Source of the DNA: Fibrella aestuarina BUZ 2
GTDB taxonomy: Bacteria > Bacteroidota > Bacteroidia > Cytophagales > Spirosomataceae
Reading direction: 5' to 3'
Length of the DNA: 64,000 nt
Assembly (NCBI RefSeq): GCF_000331105.1
Contig: NC_020054.1
Location: forward strand, 979,160-1,043,159
Shown: positions 26,992 to 36,718 of the stretch, piece by piece
Position numbering within the stretch: the stretch's first letter is position 1
Layout of the letters: every line of letters starts with the position of its first letter
The notes under the pieces: model-generated
The model's input: only the letters and a program-made list of their open reading frames with translations
Databases searched by the model: none
What the model was told of the DNA's origin: nothing
Made by a program: the position numbers and the translations under genes

Positions 26992-29319
26992 ATGGCTAAC
27001 AAACCGTATTCGTACGTTCCTTATCAAATGGTGGATGGGGAAACCAAGAACCTGCGTGCCGTGCTGATGCGCTATGCCCGCAATTGGCCGTGGTTCATCG
27101 TCAGCATCGTTGTAGCAATGGCTGGTGCTTATGTGTATCTGCTGTATCAGCCACCAGTCTACAAAGTGCAGGCGAGTCTGCTGATCAAGGACGAAAAGAA
27201 GGGGATCGATCAGGATAATATGCTGAAAGAGCTCGAAATCTTCACGCCCAAGAAGGTGGTTGAGAATGAGATCGAGATTCTAAAGTCGTACACGCTGATG
27301 GACAAAATCGTGAACCGGCTTCAACTGGCAACTCGTTATTACCAGCCCACGAACTTCGGCGATCGGGAAACGTTTACACCCCCCGTTAAGCTGATCGTGG
27401 AACAGCCTACGTCGGAACTTTACAAAGACAAGCTGACGCTAAGCTTTCCTAAGGCTGATCTGGTCGATATCAACGGCAAGGTATATCCGCTGAATCAAAG
27501 CATGCAGACGCCCTATGGCCGACTGCGCGTATTCGGCCGGAAACCCGTTGGCCCAACCACTGAACCCGTGCGGGTACTGGTGCAGCAGCAGTCCGATGCC
27601 GTGACTGGTTTCCTGCGAAACCTGAAGGCAGAACCAACGTCTAAAGCGTCGAGCGTGATTATGCTCACGATGGAAGATGCAGTGCCGCAGCGCGGCGAAG
27701 TGATCCTGAATCAATTGATCGACGAGTACAACCAGGCCGCTATTTCGGACAAAAACAAGATGGCCGCCAACACGCTGAAATTCATCGAAGATCGGCTGGG
27801 GCTGATCACCGGTGAACTGAAGAATGTGGAGGGCGACGTAGAGCGCTATAAATCATCGCAGGGGATTACCGACCTGAGCACGCAGGCGCAGGGTTTCCTG
27901 ATGACGGCGCAACAGAACGATACGCAGCTCAACCAGGTGAAACTGCAGTTGGGCGCGCTGGGCGACATCGAACACTACATGCGTAGCCAGTCTACCTCGC
28001 AGGGTGTTGCCCCCGCTACACTTGGTCTTGCCGACCCAATCATGCTGGGCATGGTGAACCGGCTGTCGGAACTGGAAATGAAGCGCGAGCAGGCCATCAA
28101 AACGACGTCGGAACAAAACCCGATCGTGCAAACGCTGGACAGCCAGATCAAAGAGACACGCACGAGCATCAACGAGAACCTGGAGACCATGAAGCGGGAG
28201 TTGACGACCTCGCGGCAGCAACTGCAGGCCAACAATAATAAGATCGAAAGCATGATCCGCACGATCCCGAGCAAGGAGCGGTCATTGCTGAATATCTCGC
28301 GGGAGCAGGGCATCAAGAACGGCCTGTATACGTACCTGCTGCAAAAGCGGGAAGAAACAGCCTTGTCCTTTGCCTCGACAATCTCTGACAGCCGGACGAT
28401 CGACATCGCCCGCTCACTGAAAGATCCGGTTAAGCCCGTGCGCCGCTTCTATTTTCTGTTGTTTGGGCTGATTGGTTTCCTGCTGCCCATCGGCGTAATG
28501 GCGAGTAAAGACGCCTTGAATAACCGGGTACTACGCCGCACCGACGTAGAAGATACCACGCAGACGCCGATTCTGGGTGAGCTTATGAAGAGCAAGAAGG
28601 GCGAAGCTATCGTGATCCGGGGCCGCAGCCAGTCGGTTATTGCTGAGCAGATCCGTACGCTCCGTACGAACCTGCAATTCCTGAAATCAGACCCCGACAA
28701 AAGCCAGGTGCTGCTGTTTACGTCAAGTATTAGCGGTGAAGGCAAATCGTTTATCTCGCTCAACCTGGGAGCTAGTCTCGCACTGATTGGTCGGCCAACG
28801 GTCGTACTCGAGATGGACTTGCGCAAACCCAAACTGCACAAGAATCTAGGGATGTTCAGTGGGGTTGGTATCAGTAATTACCTGATTGGCGACGCTACGC
28901 TCGACGAAGTACTACAACCCATTCCGGGTCAGGACAACTACTTCATCATTACGTCGGGGCCAATTCCGCCGAACCCGTCGGAGTTGCTGAGCACGCCCAG
29001 ACTGAAGCAGTTGATCGATGAACTGAAAGAGCGATTCAACTATGTTATTGTCGATTCGCCGCCCATCGGTCTGGTAACAGATGCCCAATTAATCGCGCCG
29101 TTGGCCGATGCGACGATGTATGTGGTACGCCATGACGTAACCCCGAAAAATTACCTGCGGCAGCTTGATGTCTTCTATCGGGAAAACCGGTTCAACAAGC
29201 TCAACGTAATTCTGAACGCCATTGGCGAAGGAGAGTCGTATTACAATAGCTACAGCTACGGGTACGGCCACTATTACACTGACGATAAGAAGCCAACGAA
29301 GACGCAGAAAGACGTGTAG
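26992..29319 (+). CDS. Wzc-like polysaccharide co-polymerase and tyrosine autokinase
   Basis: 775 residues. The Wzz domain lies between two membrane helices (about residues 37-57 and 484-505), with a long coiled-coil and GNVR region between. The cytoplasmic BY-kinase domain has Walker A SGEGKS (Lys585), Walker A' VVLEMDLRKPKLHK and Walker B FNYVIVDSPPIG. The C-terminus carries a tyrosine cluster (YYNSYSYGYGHYY), the autophosphorylation site of the family. The phosphorylation cycle controls polymer length and export; the matching phosphatase is likely the PHP protein at 45711. Confidence 0.95.
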   Translation: MANKPYSYVPYQMVDGETKNLRAVLMRYARNWPWFIVSIVVAMAGAYVYLLYQPPVYKVQASLLIKDEKKGIDQDNMLKELEIFTPKKVVENEIEILKSYTLMDKIVNRLQLATRYYQPTNFGDRETFTPPVKLIVEQPTSELYKDKLTLSFPKADLVDINGKVYPLNQSMQTPYGRLRVFGRKPVGPTTEPVRVLVQQQSDAVTGFLRNLKAEPTSKASSVIMLTMEDAVPQRGEVILNQLIDEYNQAAISDKNKMAANTLKFIEDRLGLITGELKNVEGDVERYKSSQGITDLSTQAQGFLMTAQQNDTQLNQVKLQLGALGDIEHYMRSQSTSQGVAPATLGLADPIMLGMVNRLSELEMKREQAIKTTSEQNPIVQTLDSQIKETRTSINENLETMKRELTTSRQQLQANNNKIESMIRTIPSKERSLLNISREQGIKNGLYTYLLQKREETALSFASTISDSRTIDIARSLKDPVKPVRRFYFLLFGLIGFLLPIGVMASKDALNNRVLRRTDVEDTTQTPILGELMKSKKGEAIVIRGRSQSVIAEQIRTLRTNLQFLKSDPDKSQVLLFTSSISGEGKSFISLNLGASLALIGRPTVVLEMDLRKPKLHKNLGMFSGVGISNYLIGDATLDEVLQPIPGQDNYFIITSGPIPPNPSELLSTPRLKQLIDELKERFNYVIVDSPPIGLVTDAQLIAPLADATMYVVRHDVTPKNYLRQLDVFYRENRFNKLNVILNAIGEGESYYNSYSYGYGHYYTDDKKPTKTQKDV

Positions 29320-29355
29320 TGTTTGCGTGCCCCATCCATAAAATGTCCTGATGTT

Positions 29356-30048
29356 ATGCTGTCCGCTAATCCAACCACGTATTCGCGCCACTCAACACGT
29401 GCTTCAACGCCAGCCGGTCCTGAACTAAGCTATGTTGATGTTCCTTCGTCGCTATATACACGTTACGGGAAACGGCTGTTTGATCTAACAGTTGCAGCGT
29501 TCGTCACCGTTTTCGTGCTCTCATGGATGATTCCGCTTATTGGCTTGGCTATTTGCCTCACGTCACGTGGCCCTATCCTGTTTGTACAGGTACGTAGTGG
29601 GCGCAACGGGCGGGTATTTCACTGCCTGAAGTTTCGAACGATGTATCATGCCCCAACGGCCGCGTTTGCTCAGGCCCGTAAAGGGGATGCGCGGATAACC
29701 CGTATTGGCGCCTTCCTGCGCCGCACGAACCTCGACGAGATGCCGCAGTTCTGGAATGTGCTGATGGGTGATATGAGTATCGTGGGGCCACGTCCGCATG
29801 CTGTACAGCATGATGATCTGTATTGGCATACAATTCAGAACTATCGTTCTCGCTATGAGGTACGACCTGGTATTACGGGGCTAGCGCAGGTACGTGGTGC
29901 CCGTGGCGAAACACGGGAACTGGTTAATATGAAGCATCGCGTTCAGTATGATCTGCTGTACGTAAAGAAACAGTCAATTGGGCTGGACGCTAAGCTGTGC
30001 TTGGGAACAGTTCAGGCTATGCTGAAAGGAAATGTGAATGCGTGGTAG
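29356..30048 (+). CDS. Initiating sugar-1-phosphate transferase (WbaP/PglC-type)
   Basis: 230 residues from ATG 29356 (a TTG start at 29323 is possible). One hydrophobic segment at about residues 45-72 precedes the catalytic domain: [10 protein letters not shown], then [20 protein letters not shown] and SIVGPRPH. This is the short monotopic form of the bacterial sugar transferases that put the first sugar phosphate on undecaprenyl phosphate. The sugar is not predictable. It overlaps the flippase gene by 11 bases. Confidence 0.92.
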   Translation: MLSANPTTYSRHSTRASTPAGPELSYVDVPSSLYTRYGKRLFDLTVAAFVTVFVLSWMIPLIGLAICLTSRGPILFVQVRSGRNGRVFHCLKFRTMYHAPTAAFAQARKGDARITRIGAFLRRTNLDEMPQFWNVLMGDMSIVGPRPHAVQHDDLYWHTIQNYRSRYEVRPGITGLAQVRGARGETRELVNMKHRVQYDLLYVKKQSIGLDAKLCLGTVQAMLKGNVNAW

Positions 30049-31336
30049 ACTCGTTGCTTTATTGCCGCAAGGGCAATGGCGTAAGTTCTCGATTAACATA
30101 GCTTCTCTGTTTAGCGTACAGGTGGCTAATTATTTGTTGCCATTGCTAACGGTGCCGTATGTATCGCGGGTGATTGGGCCGGAACGAATGGGGTTGCTTA
30201 ACTTTTCAATGAGTTATAACAACTACTTCGTGCTTCTGGTAAGCTTTGGATTCGATGTTGCAATAGTGCGGTTAGTCGCTGCCAATCGCGATGACCATGC
30301 TTACATCAATCGCCTGTTCGCGCAGGTGCTGTCGGCCAAATTACTCTTGCTGGCATTAGCTGCCTGCATCTTCTTTGCTCTGGCTATAGTTGATTCTAGC
30401 TTTCGGGCGTATTTGCCGCTCCACATGGCCACATGTTTATATTGCGTAGGTGTGGCATTGTTCCCGCAATGGCTCTTTCAAGGCATGGAAGACCTTAGCC
30501 GCATCGCCATGCTGAGCTTACTAGGAAAATCTATTATTACGCTTGGTGTGTTTGTGCTGGTACGGCAGGCCGATGACTTTATTTACCAGAACCTGATTAT
30601 GAGTTCGTCTCATGTGATCGTAAGTACGATAGCGTTGGGTATTGCAGTTAAGCGTTATAAGCTCACTTATCAGGTTCCAGGATGGCAGTCAATCAGGCAA
30701 AGATTTCGGGAAGGGTTCACTTTTTTCCTGTCATCAATTAATAATACCCTTTATAGTTCATCGCATGTGTTCATGCTGGGCATATTTAGTACGTCCTATG
30801 CGGTTGGCGTATTTTCTGCGGGGAGTCGGCTGGAACTTTTGTTACGAGTTTTTGTGAGTATGGCACTCAATCAAGCGCTCTTCCCGATCGTAGCCAATGG
30901 TTTTGGTCAAAGTCAGGAACGAGGGCTAGGTATGGTTCGTCGAATTGCCCCAGTACTTCTAACTGGCACAGCGCTGATTGGCGTCCTGCTTTTTGTTAGT
31001 GCGCCCTTAGCTGTCTCGTTGCTATATGGCAATCGGTTCAACGAAGCCGTTGTCGTAGTCAGAATACTGGCGGTATTGCCCGTCTTATTAAGTATGAACA
31101 GCCTACTTGGGATGCATACCATGCTGAATTTGCATATGGACAGGCCCTACTTCTTCATAACCTTGGTTGGTTCTGTCATCGGGTTAAGCCTCAATTACAA
31201 GCTTATCCACCAGTACAGCTATGTGGGTGCTGCCATTGCCTGGGTGTGTACGGAGGCATGCGTCGTGATCGCTATGCTCGGTTGGCTGATTTATCGACGA
31301 ATTGCTATCGTCAAGTTAATCAGATTGAACGAATAA
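30038..31336 (+). CDS. Wzx-type oligosaccharide flippase
   Basis: 432 residues with about 12 membrane helices. The start INIASLFSVQVANYLLPLLT and VPYVSRVIGPERMGLLNFS are typical of Polysacc_synt flippases. It turns the lipid-linked repeat unit to the periplasmic side for polymerisation by the Wzy-like protein at 33693. The overlap with the previous gene suggests coupled translation. Confidence 0.9.
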   Translation: MRGRLVALLPQGQWRKFSINIASLFSVQVANYLLPLLTVPYVSRVIGPERMGLLNFSMSYNNYFVLLVSFGFDVAIVRLVAANRDDHAYINRLFAQVLSAKLLLLALAACIFFALAIVDSSFRAYLPLHMATCLYCVGVALFPQWLFQGMEDLSRIAMLSLLGKSIITLGVFVLVRQADDFIYQNLIMSSSHVIVSTIALGIAVKRYKLTYQVPGWQSIRQRFREGFTFFLSSINNTLYSSSHVFMLGIFSTSYAVGVFSAGSRLELLLRVFVSMALNQALFPIVANGFGQSQERGLGMVRRIAPVLLTGTALIGVLLFVSAPLAVSLLYGNRFNEAVVVVRILAVLPVLLSMNSLLGMHTMLNLHMDRPYFFITLVGSVIGLSLNYKLIHQYSYVGAAIAWVCTEACVVIAMLGWLIYRRIAIVKLIRLNE

Positions 31337-31406
31337 TCGTCATACCCTCCAATTTGGATATCTGAAAGCGAGATTAATCACGTACAACGTAAAAACAAGT
31401 AAGTGT

Positions 31407-32600
31407 ATGCAACACATTGGTATTGTTGGTCCGGTAGCAACGAGTCAGCTGGCTCCCTTGCTCAACCTGCCAATGGGTAACGTACCTGAAGGCATGGGTG
31501 GGGTCCCCGTCAATAACCAGATTATTGAGCTGCACCGTCGTGGCTATCGTGTATCGGTATTCTCTAATTCATTAGACGTACCTGCAGGACAGACAATCAA
31601 GCTAAGTGGCCCCAACCTCGACGTCTATTTCTGTCATTATCGGCGGCGGGCACGGAATCGGGTGTTCGATTTGTTCAAAGCGGAACGCAAAGGTGTGACG
31701 GAAGCAATTCGGCAGGCAAAGCCTGATATGCTTCACGCCCACTGGCAATACGAATGGGGCTGGGCCGCGTTGGATTCGGGCATTCCTACTCTGGTAACCT
31801 GCCACGATTCGCCAATCGATGTGTTGGTGTCGATGCGTGATATGTATCGAACCATTCGGTTGGGAATGGCTGCATACGTATTGCGCCGGGCTAAGCACCT
31901 CACCGCCGTATCGACGTATACAGCTAAAGGCGTAAGCCGGTTCACGAAACGGCCCGTTCGCGTAATTCCTAACTTTGAACCGAACTCCGTGTTCGATCTA
32001 TACCAGGAGCGCCAATTGCCTAACGTACCCAGCGTGGTAATGGTCAATAACAACTTCGACAAACGAAAGAATGTTGGAGTAGCCATGCAGGCGTTCAAAC
32101 TATTCCGGCAGAAATTTCCCGCAGCAACGCTGAACCTGTATGGCTTCGGTTTTGGTGAGGGAGAAGCCGCGCATCAGTGGGCACAAGCTCATAGTTGCGA
32201 AGAAAACGTTCGGTTTCATGGCCCGACCAACTTTAACGACCTGATGCAGGCTGTTAGCAAGCACGATTTGTTCCTGCATACAGCTCTGGAAGAATCCTGC
32301 CCAATGGTGTTGATCGAGGCCTCTGCTATGGGACTACCCATTGTGGCGGGCGATAAGAGCGGAGGCGTTCCGTGGCTTTTGTCCAACGAATCGGGTGTAC
32401 TCACCGACATCACCTCACCGCAGGCGGTTTGTGAAGCCCTCGAACAACTGGCATCCGACGCTATATATTACCGTACTATGAGTCAGCGAGCCCGCCAGAA
32501 CGCGCTTGATCGCTTCTCGCCGGGCACTGTTGTCGACCAATATCTGAACGCGTATGAACAACTCAGCCAATCCCAAAAAAGTACTGCACATTCTGTGTGA
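31407..32600 (+). CDS. Glycosyltransferase family 4
   Basis: 397 residues with the GT-B fold. The N-terminal part has GGVPVNNQIIELHRRGYRV and LHAHWQYEWGW. The C-terminal nucleotide-sugar domain has VVMVNNNFDKRKNVGVAMQA and the ExxxxxxxE motif EESCPMVLIEASAMGLPIV. It is cytoplasmic and adds one sugar to the growing repeat unit; donor and acceptor are unknown. The 3' end overlaps the next gene by 47 bases in another frame. Confidence 0.88.
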   Translation: MQHIGIVGPVATSQLAPLLNLPMGNVPEGMGGVPVNNQIIELHRRGYRVSVFSNSLDVPAGQTIKLSGPNLDVYFCHYRRRARNRVFDLFKAERKGVTEAIRQAKPDMLHAHWQYEWGWAALDSGIPTLVTCHDSPIDVLVSMRDMYRTIRLGMAAYVLRRAKHLTAVSTYTAKGVSRFTKRPVRVIPNFEPNSVFDLYQERQLPNVPSVVMVNNNFDKRKNVGVAMQAFKLFRQKFPAATLNLYGFGFGEGEAAHQWAQAHSCEENVRFHGPTNFNDLMQAVSKHDLFLHTALEESCPMVLIEASAMGLPIVAGDKSGGVPWLLSNESGVLTDITSPQAVCEALEQLASDAIYYRTMSQRARQNALDRFSPGTVVDQYLNAYEQLSQSQKSTAHSV

Positions 32601-33669
32601 ATTGCGTCACTCCGGGGCCGAGGTCATGATTCGTGATGCCAATGGTGTGTTCAATGAGCATAACCTGGAAACACATATCCTGGGCACCGGCCCCATACCG
32701 GGTGAGTTTGCCGATGAGCTGCAGGCACGAGGGTACACCATCCACCACATACCGTTTCAGCGAACGCTTGGTTACTTTAAAAAAGTTAACCAGTTCTTAA
32801 AAGAACATCGGTTTGACGTTGTGCACATACATCCTGAACAGGCCTTTGTGTACTATGCCTTTCTAACGTACCTGAATCGGGTGCCGCGTGTGGTTTCATC
32901 CATTCACAACGTCTTCGTGTACCACAAGGCGATGTTGGCCCGCCGAGTTGTACACACCTGGCTAACTGAAAAGGTATTTGGTGTACAACGTCTGGCTATT
33001 GGGGAGGCAGTTTTTAACAACGAACGTCGCTATACCAGCCAGCCTATCATCCTGCATAACTGGATCAACACAAACCTATTCGTTCCTATTTCGGAGACGG
33101 AAAAGAATCAACGACGCGCTGAACTTGGTCTGTCACCAACCGATTTCGTATTAATCATGGTGGGAGGCTGTTCAAAAGTGAAAAATCATCAGCGCGTTTT
33201 TGAACTGATGGCACAACTCCCGCCTGGTTACGAGCATGTGAAATGCCTGCACATTGGCACAGGTGAAGCCGAAGCTGCTGAAAAGGCTTGTTGCGAGACA
33301 CACCAACTGAGAGACCGGGTTCAATTCCTAGGTACACGACAGGACGTTTATCGCTATATGCAGGTAGCTGATCTGCACGTATTGCCCTCGTTATACGAAG
33401 GAGTAGGCAATGTATATCTCGAAGCGTCTGCCTGTAAGCTATTGAGCTTGGTCAATGACGGGCCGGGTTTGCGTGAAGTGATCCAATTTGGAAAAGCAGG
33501 AGTCATTGCCGATGTCAGTACGGATCAATTCCGCCAAACGATTATTGACATCGTTGACAACCCAACGGCTTATCAGCACATAGCTGAAGCGGCCTACCAG
33601 CTTGTGATGAATCGCCATCGGCTGGATACGAATGCTCGCCAGTTGGTGGGACTATACCAAGTAGCTTAA
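32554..33669 (+). CDS. Glycosyltransferase family 4
   Basis: 371 residues. The GT-B signature is VLHILCELRHSGAEVMIRDA at the start, with LIMVGGCSKVKNHQRVFELM and LHVLPSLYEGVGNVYLEASA in the C-terminal half. The 47-base overlap with the gene before is real, as both frames continue with conserved residues. It acts in assembly of the repeat unit; the sugar is unknown. Confidence 0.88.
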   Translation: MNNSANPKKVLHILCELRHSGAEVMIRDANGVFNEHNLETHILGTGPIPGEFADELQARGYTIHHIPFQRTLGYFKKVNQFLKEHRFDVVHIHPEQAFVYYAFLTYLNRVPRVVSSIHNVFVYHKAMLARRVVHTWLTEKVFGVQRLAIGEAVFNNERRYTSQPIILHNWINTNLFVPISETEKNQRRAELGLSPTDFVLIMVGGCSKVKNHQRVFELMAQLPPGYEHVKCLHIGTGEAEAAEKACCETHQLRDRVQFLGTRQDVYRYMQVADLHVLPSLYEGVGNVYLEASACKLLSLVNDGPGLREVIQFGKAGVIADVSTDQFRQTIIDIVDNPTAYQHIAEAAYQLVMNRHRLDTNARQLVGLYQVA

Positions 33670-33692
33670 AGGCATGCTAAACAACAGTATTG

Positions 33693-34946
33693 ATGAACTT
33701 CGAAGCTATTTTCAAACGACTGCATTTGTACCTGTTCCTTTTTAGCGAGCTGGCACTTAGCAGCCCTTTGGCTGCACCACTACAGTCAAGCGTCCGCCGG
33801 ATTGTCGTTATCGGAGGGGTAAGCTACGCCATCCTGTTTTTTCCCCGACTACCTCGGCATCTGCGGATAGGAACGGTACTGTACCTTGTACTCATTGCGC
33901 TACTGATGAGTACATCGTATTTCAAGTATGGGCAAGCAATAGGTTCATTGCAATATATGTCATTAAGTCTGTCGACGACAGTCGTTTATGGCGGATTTAT
34001 GGGAGCTTGGTTCATGCGTGACATTAGTGTCAAAGAAATTGTCACGGTTACGCTGATCCTATTTGCCTTTAATCAACTGGCTTTGGGCCGTATTCTAACG
34101 CACCAGTTTAACTCGACAGACCGATCTACAAGCTCAGAAGAAACCTATTACTTAACGCTGGTTTTTTGCTTTTACCTGGTCAGTTTCTTACAAGATAACA
34201 AGGGAAAGAACATGAACATGGCTATTTTTTCCCTATTACTAATCATCGGTTTTTTCCACCGGACATTATGGATAACAACCGGTGTGGCTATAGTTATCAT
34301 CATGCTGGTGATGCGTGGCGCTGTGCAAAAGCGGTTTATGCGCATAACAGTGTTAGCGTTGCCTTATTTGATTATAGGAGTTATCAGCGTAGCGCTCTTG
34401 GTGGCTGCCAAACCAGAGATTATGGACAGTTTGCTGGCTAGCGTGGATGATATTGAGAATTCGAATACGCAGGGGACATCTGGTTGGCGGTATAATCAAC
34501 GAGAGTTATATCTAGAGCGCATTGTGCAACGCCCTTTCTTCGGTTGGATGTATGACGGCTATGATGATGGAGAGTTAACCGCCGTGCTAGAAGATATTCA
34601 AGATTGGATTGGCGTTAAAGGAACGTTTATTCATTCTGGCTATATCCACGTTTTGTATCACTATGGCATATTTGGTATTGTCCTTATTTATGGTCTACTC
34701 ATAAATACTTTACTGTTTATGTGGCGACATTTCAGGCAAGATCCTGGTTATATTGCTCTGTTTGTCTTTCTATGTACAGGCTTTATTTTCAGTTGGTCAT
34801 ATCAACTTCCACTTTTCTATTGGGCACTCGTCGGCGTAGGCTCATATATGGCTTGTCTAGTACCTGTGGAGCATGTCGATGGACAGCTACGGCGTGTAGG
34901 AGTGCACGAATTAGAAGATGAAAACAGGCCTGTTTTGGCTAACTGA
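33693..34946 (+). CDS. Wzy-type polysaccharide polymerase (O-antigen ligase family)
   Basis: 417 residues with about 10-11 hydrophobic segments and a large loop near residues 245-300 (GTSGWRYNQRELYLERIV, FFGWMYDG, FIHSGYIHVLYHYG). This loop pattern, with HSGY followed by a helix, is that of Wzy/WaaL proteins, whose sequences are poorly conserved. Position within a Wzx-containing cluster supports polymerase. The ATG at 33693 is preceded by an in-frame TTG. Confidence 0.8.
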   Translation: MNFEAIFKRLHLYLFLFSELALSSPLAAPLQSSVRRIVVIGGVSYAILFFPRLPRHLRIGTVLYLVLIALLMSTSYFKYGQAIGSLQYMSLSLSTTVVYGGFMGAWFMRDISVKEIVTVTLILFAFNQLALGRILTHQFNSTDRSTSSEETYYLTLVFCFYLVSFLQDNKGKNMNMAIFSLLLIIGFFHRTLWITTGVAIVIIMLVMRGAVQKRFMRITVLALPYLIIGVISVALLVAAKPEIMDSLLASVDDIENSNTQGTSGWRYNQRELYLERIVQRPFFGWMYDGYDDGELTAVLEDIQDWIGVKGTFIHSGYIHVLYHYGIFGIVLIYGLLINTLLFMWRHFRQDPGYIALFVFLCTGFIFSWSYQLPLFYWALVGVGSYMACLVPVEHVDGQLRRVGVHELEDENRPVLAN

Positions 34947-34947
34947 T

Positions 34948-35790
34948 ATGGTTATAGTGGCAGGAACGCATGGGCAGTTCTGTAATCAGCTGTTTCGGCT
35001 GGGGCATCATGTCGCCAACGCTATACAGCTTGGCTACGAGGTGAATTGTGCCGATTTTGAACACAAACATTTGTTCCCACATCTGATGCAACATCGCCTG
35101 GTCTCCGACAAACCCCTTTTGTCTGGATTTCAACAAAAGCTGCTAAAAGTGGGAACCCGCCGTCCGTTTCAGGGTACTATCCGGCGCCTCTTCGAGCAAC
35201 AAGGCTACGCGGTGATCGATCGGGCGTATGAGTTCAACCATGCCGATCAACGCTTTCTGGAACAGGCTACACAACAGCGGGTTATTGTTACCCATTGGGA
35301 CTTCCGGGATTATGAATCGTTCAACCAGCAATATGCTGCGTTGAAAAACATGTTTGCATTACCAGCGCAGGCGCAAAAGGAGGCGACTGAGTTAATAGAA
35401 AAGGCCCGTTGTCAAGGAAATATGGTAGTTGGTGTTCACTTACGTCGTGGCGACTATGCAGCGTGGAAAGGAGGCAAATACTATTACGATGATGACGCTT
35501 ACGCCGGAATGATGGCGCATATAACTGACTTATTACCTGAAAAGAGGGTAACGTTTGTTTTGTGTTCTAACGAGCCAATAAGGCATGCGGCGTTTGCGAA
35601 CTGGTCGACAGTGGTATCCGACAAGACATTCTTAGGCGATCTAGCCACACTTAGCCAATGTGATTTACTGTTTGGCCCTCCAAGTACCTTTTCTGGTTGG
35701 GCGTCCTTTATTGGGCAAGTACCTCATTATCATATGCATCAACCTAATGCTAAGCCTCGGTTTGACGAGTTTAAGGTAGCACGTGGTTAA
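34948..35790 (+). CDS. GT11-like (alpha-1,2-fucosyltransferase type) glycosyltransferase
   Basis: 280 residues from the ATG right after the polymerase stop (MVIVAGTHGQFCNQLFRLGH); an in-frame ATG at 34918 overlaps that gene. GQFCNQLF resembles the GNQLFQ start motif of GT11 and VGVHLRRGDY its GDP-fucose-binding HxRRGDY motif. CSNEPIRHAAF and LATLSQCDLLFGPPSTFSGW follow as in the family. It may add fucose or a related sugar from a GDP donor. No GDP-fucose synthesis gene is in the window. Confidence 0.78.
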   Translation: MVIVAGTHGQFCNQLFRLGHHVANAIQLGYEVNCADFEHKHLFPHLMQHRLVSDKPLLSGFQQKLLKVGTRRPFQGTIRRLFEQQGYAVIDRAYEFNHADQRFLEQATQQRVIVTHWDFRDYESFNQQYAALKNMFALPAQAQKEATELIEKARCQGNMVVGVHLRRGDYAAWKGGKYYYDDDAYAGMMAHITDLLPEKRVTFVLCSNEPIRHAAFANWSTVVSDKTFLGDLATLSQCDLLFGPPSTFSGWASFIGQVPHYHMHQPNAKPRFDEFKVARG

Positions 35791-35806
35791 ATCACATTTA
35801 CTATTC

Positions 35807-36679
35807 ATGATTTACGTCATAATTCCCGTACATAATCGTAAGCATTACACACGTGAATGTTTACGCTGCTTGCATGAGCAAGTATATAAGGATATTCGTG
35901 TAATAGTTGTTGATGATGGGTCTACAGATGGAACCACAGAACTTATCAAAGAAGAATTTCCAGAAGTTACCGTATTACATGGTGATGGAAACCTCTGGTG
36001 GACGAAGGCAATCAATATGGGCGTTAGTTATGCAATAAAACAAAGCACAGATACGTCAACTGACGCAATTTTGACTCTAAATGATGACTTACTAATCAAG
36101 CCAGATTACATAGAGAAATTGGCGTCCTTTTTTATGCAGAATCAGCCTTGCCTAGTAGGTTCACCTGTGGTTGATGTTAAAAACCATAACTATCTAGAGT
36201 ATGCGGGGACTACTTGTAACTACTATTCTGCAAAATGGAAAAGTAATGCTAAAATATTTCATAATAATTATGATGAATTGAAGTCTAAGTCATCACTGTT
36301 ACCTAGTGATGATCTTTCTGGAAGAGGAACATTGATTCCCATGTCATTTTTCTGTCAACAAGGTTTGTATGATGAGCGGAATTTTCCACACTACATGGCC
36401 GATATAGAATTATCTGTTCGTGCTAGAAAGTCTGGTTATAATTTATTTGTTGTTACAGATAGTTTGGTTTATAATTACATGGATGCAACTCGCAATAAAC
36501 GGCAATCTTGGGATGTTTTTATTAAAGGTTTCGTCTCTTTCAAGTCTCCAAATTATCTTCGAAGCCGTTACATTTTCGCGGTTCGGCATACACCACTCCG
36601 ACAAGTGTTTTTTTTGCTAGATCTGAGTAGAATGATATTCGGATTTGTTAAGAATAAAAATGAAACGGCTACACTTTAG
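35807..36679 (+). CDS. Glycosyltransferase family 2
   Basis: 290 residues from ATG 35807 (MIYVIIPVHNRK); a GTG start at 35783 would overlap the gene before. GT-A signatures: VIVVDDGSTDGT, GDGNLWWTKAINMG, LTLNDDLLIKP (the metal-binding DxD-like motif) and the acceptor-side YDERNFPHYMADIELSVRA. It resembles rhamnosyltransferase-like GT2 enzymes. Base composition falls to AT-rich inside this gene, with poly-A/T runs, which suggests acquired DNA. Confidence 0.87.
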   Translation: MIYVIIPVHNRKHYTRECLRCLHEQVYKDIRVIVVDDGSTDGTTELIKEEFPEVTVLHGDGNLWWTKAINMGVSYAIKQSTDTSTDAILTLNDDLLIKPDYIEKLASFFMQNQPCLVGSPVVDVKNHNYLEYAGTTCNYYSAKWKSNAKIFHNNYDELKSKSSLLPSDDLSGRGTLIPMSFFCQQGLYDERNFPHYMADIELSVRARKSGYNLFVVTDSLVYNYMDATRNKRQSWDVFIKGFVSFKSPNYLRSRYIFAVRHTPLRQVFFLLDLSRMIFGFVKNKNETATL

Positions 36680-36718
36680 CTACCAATTTTTTGGAGAATC
36701 AAAGTTTAAAACAAGCTT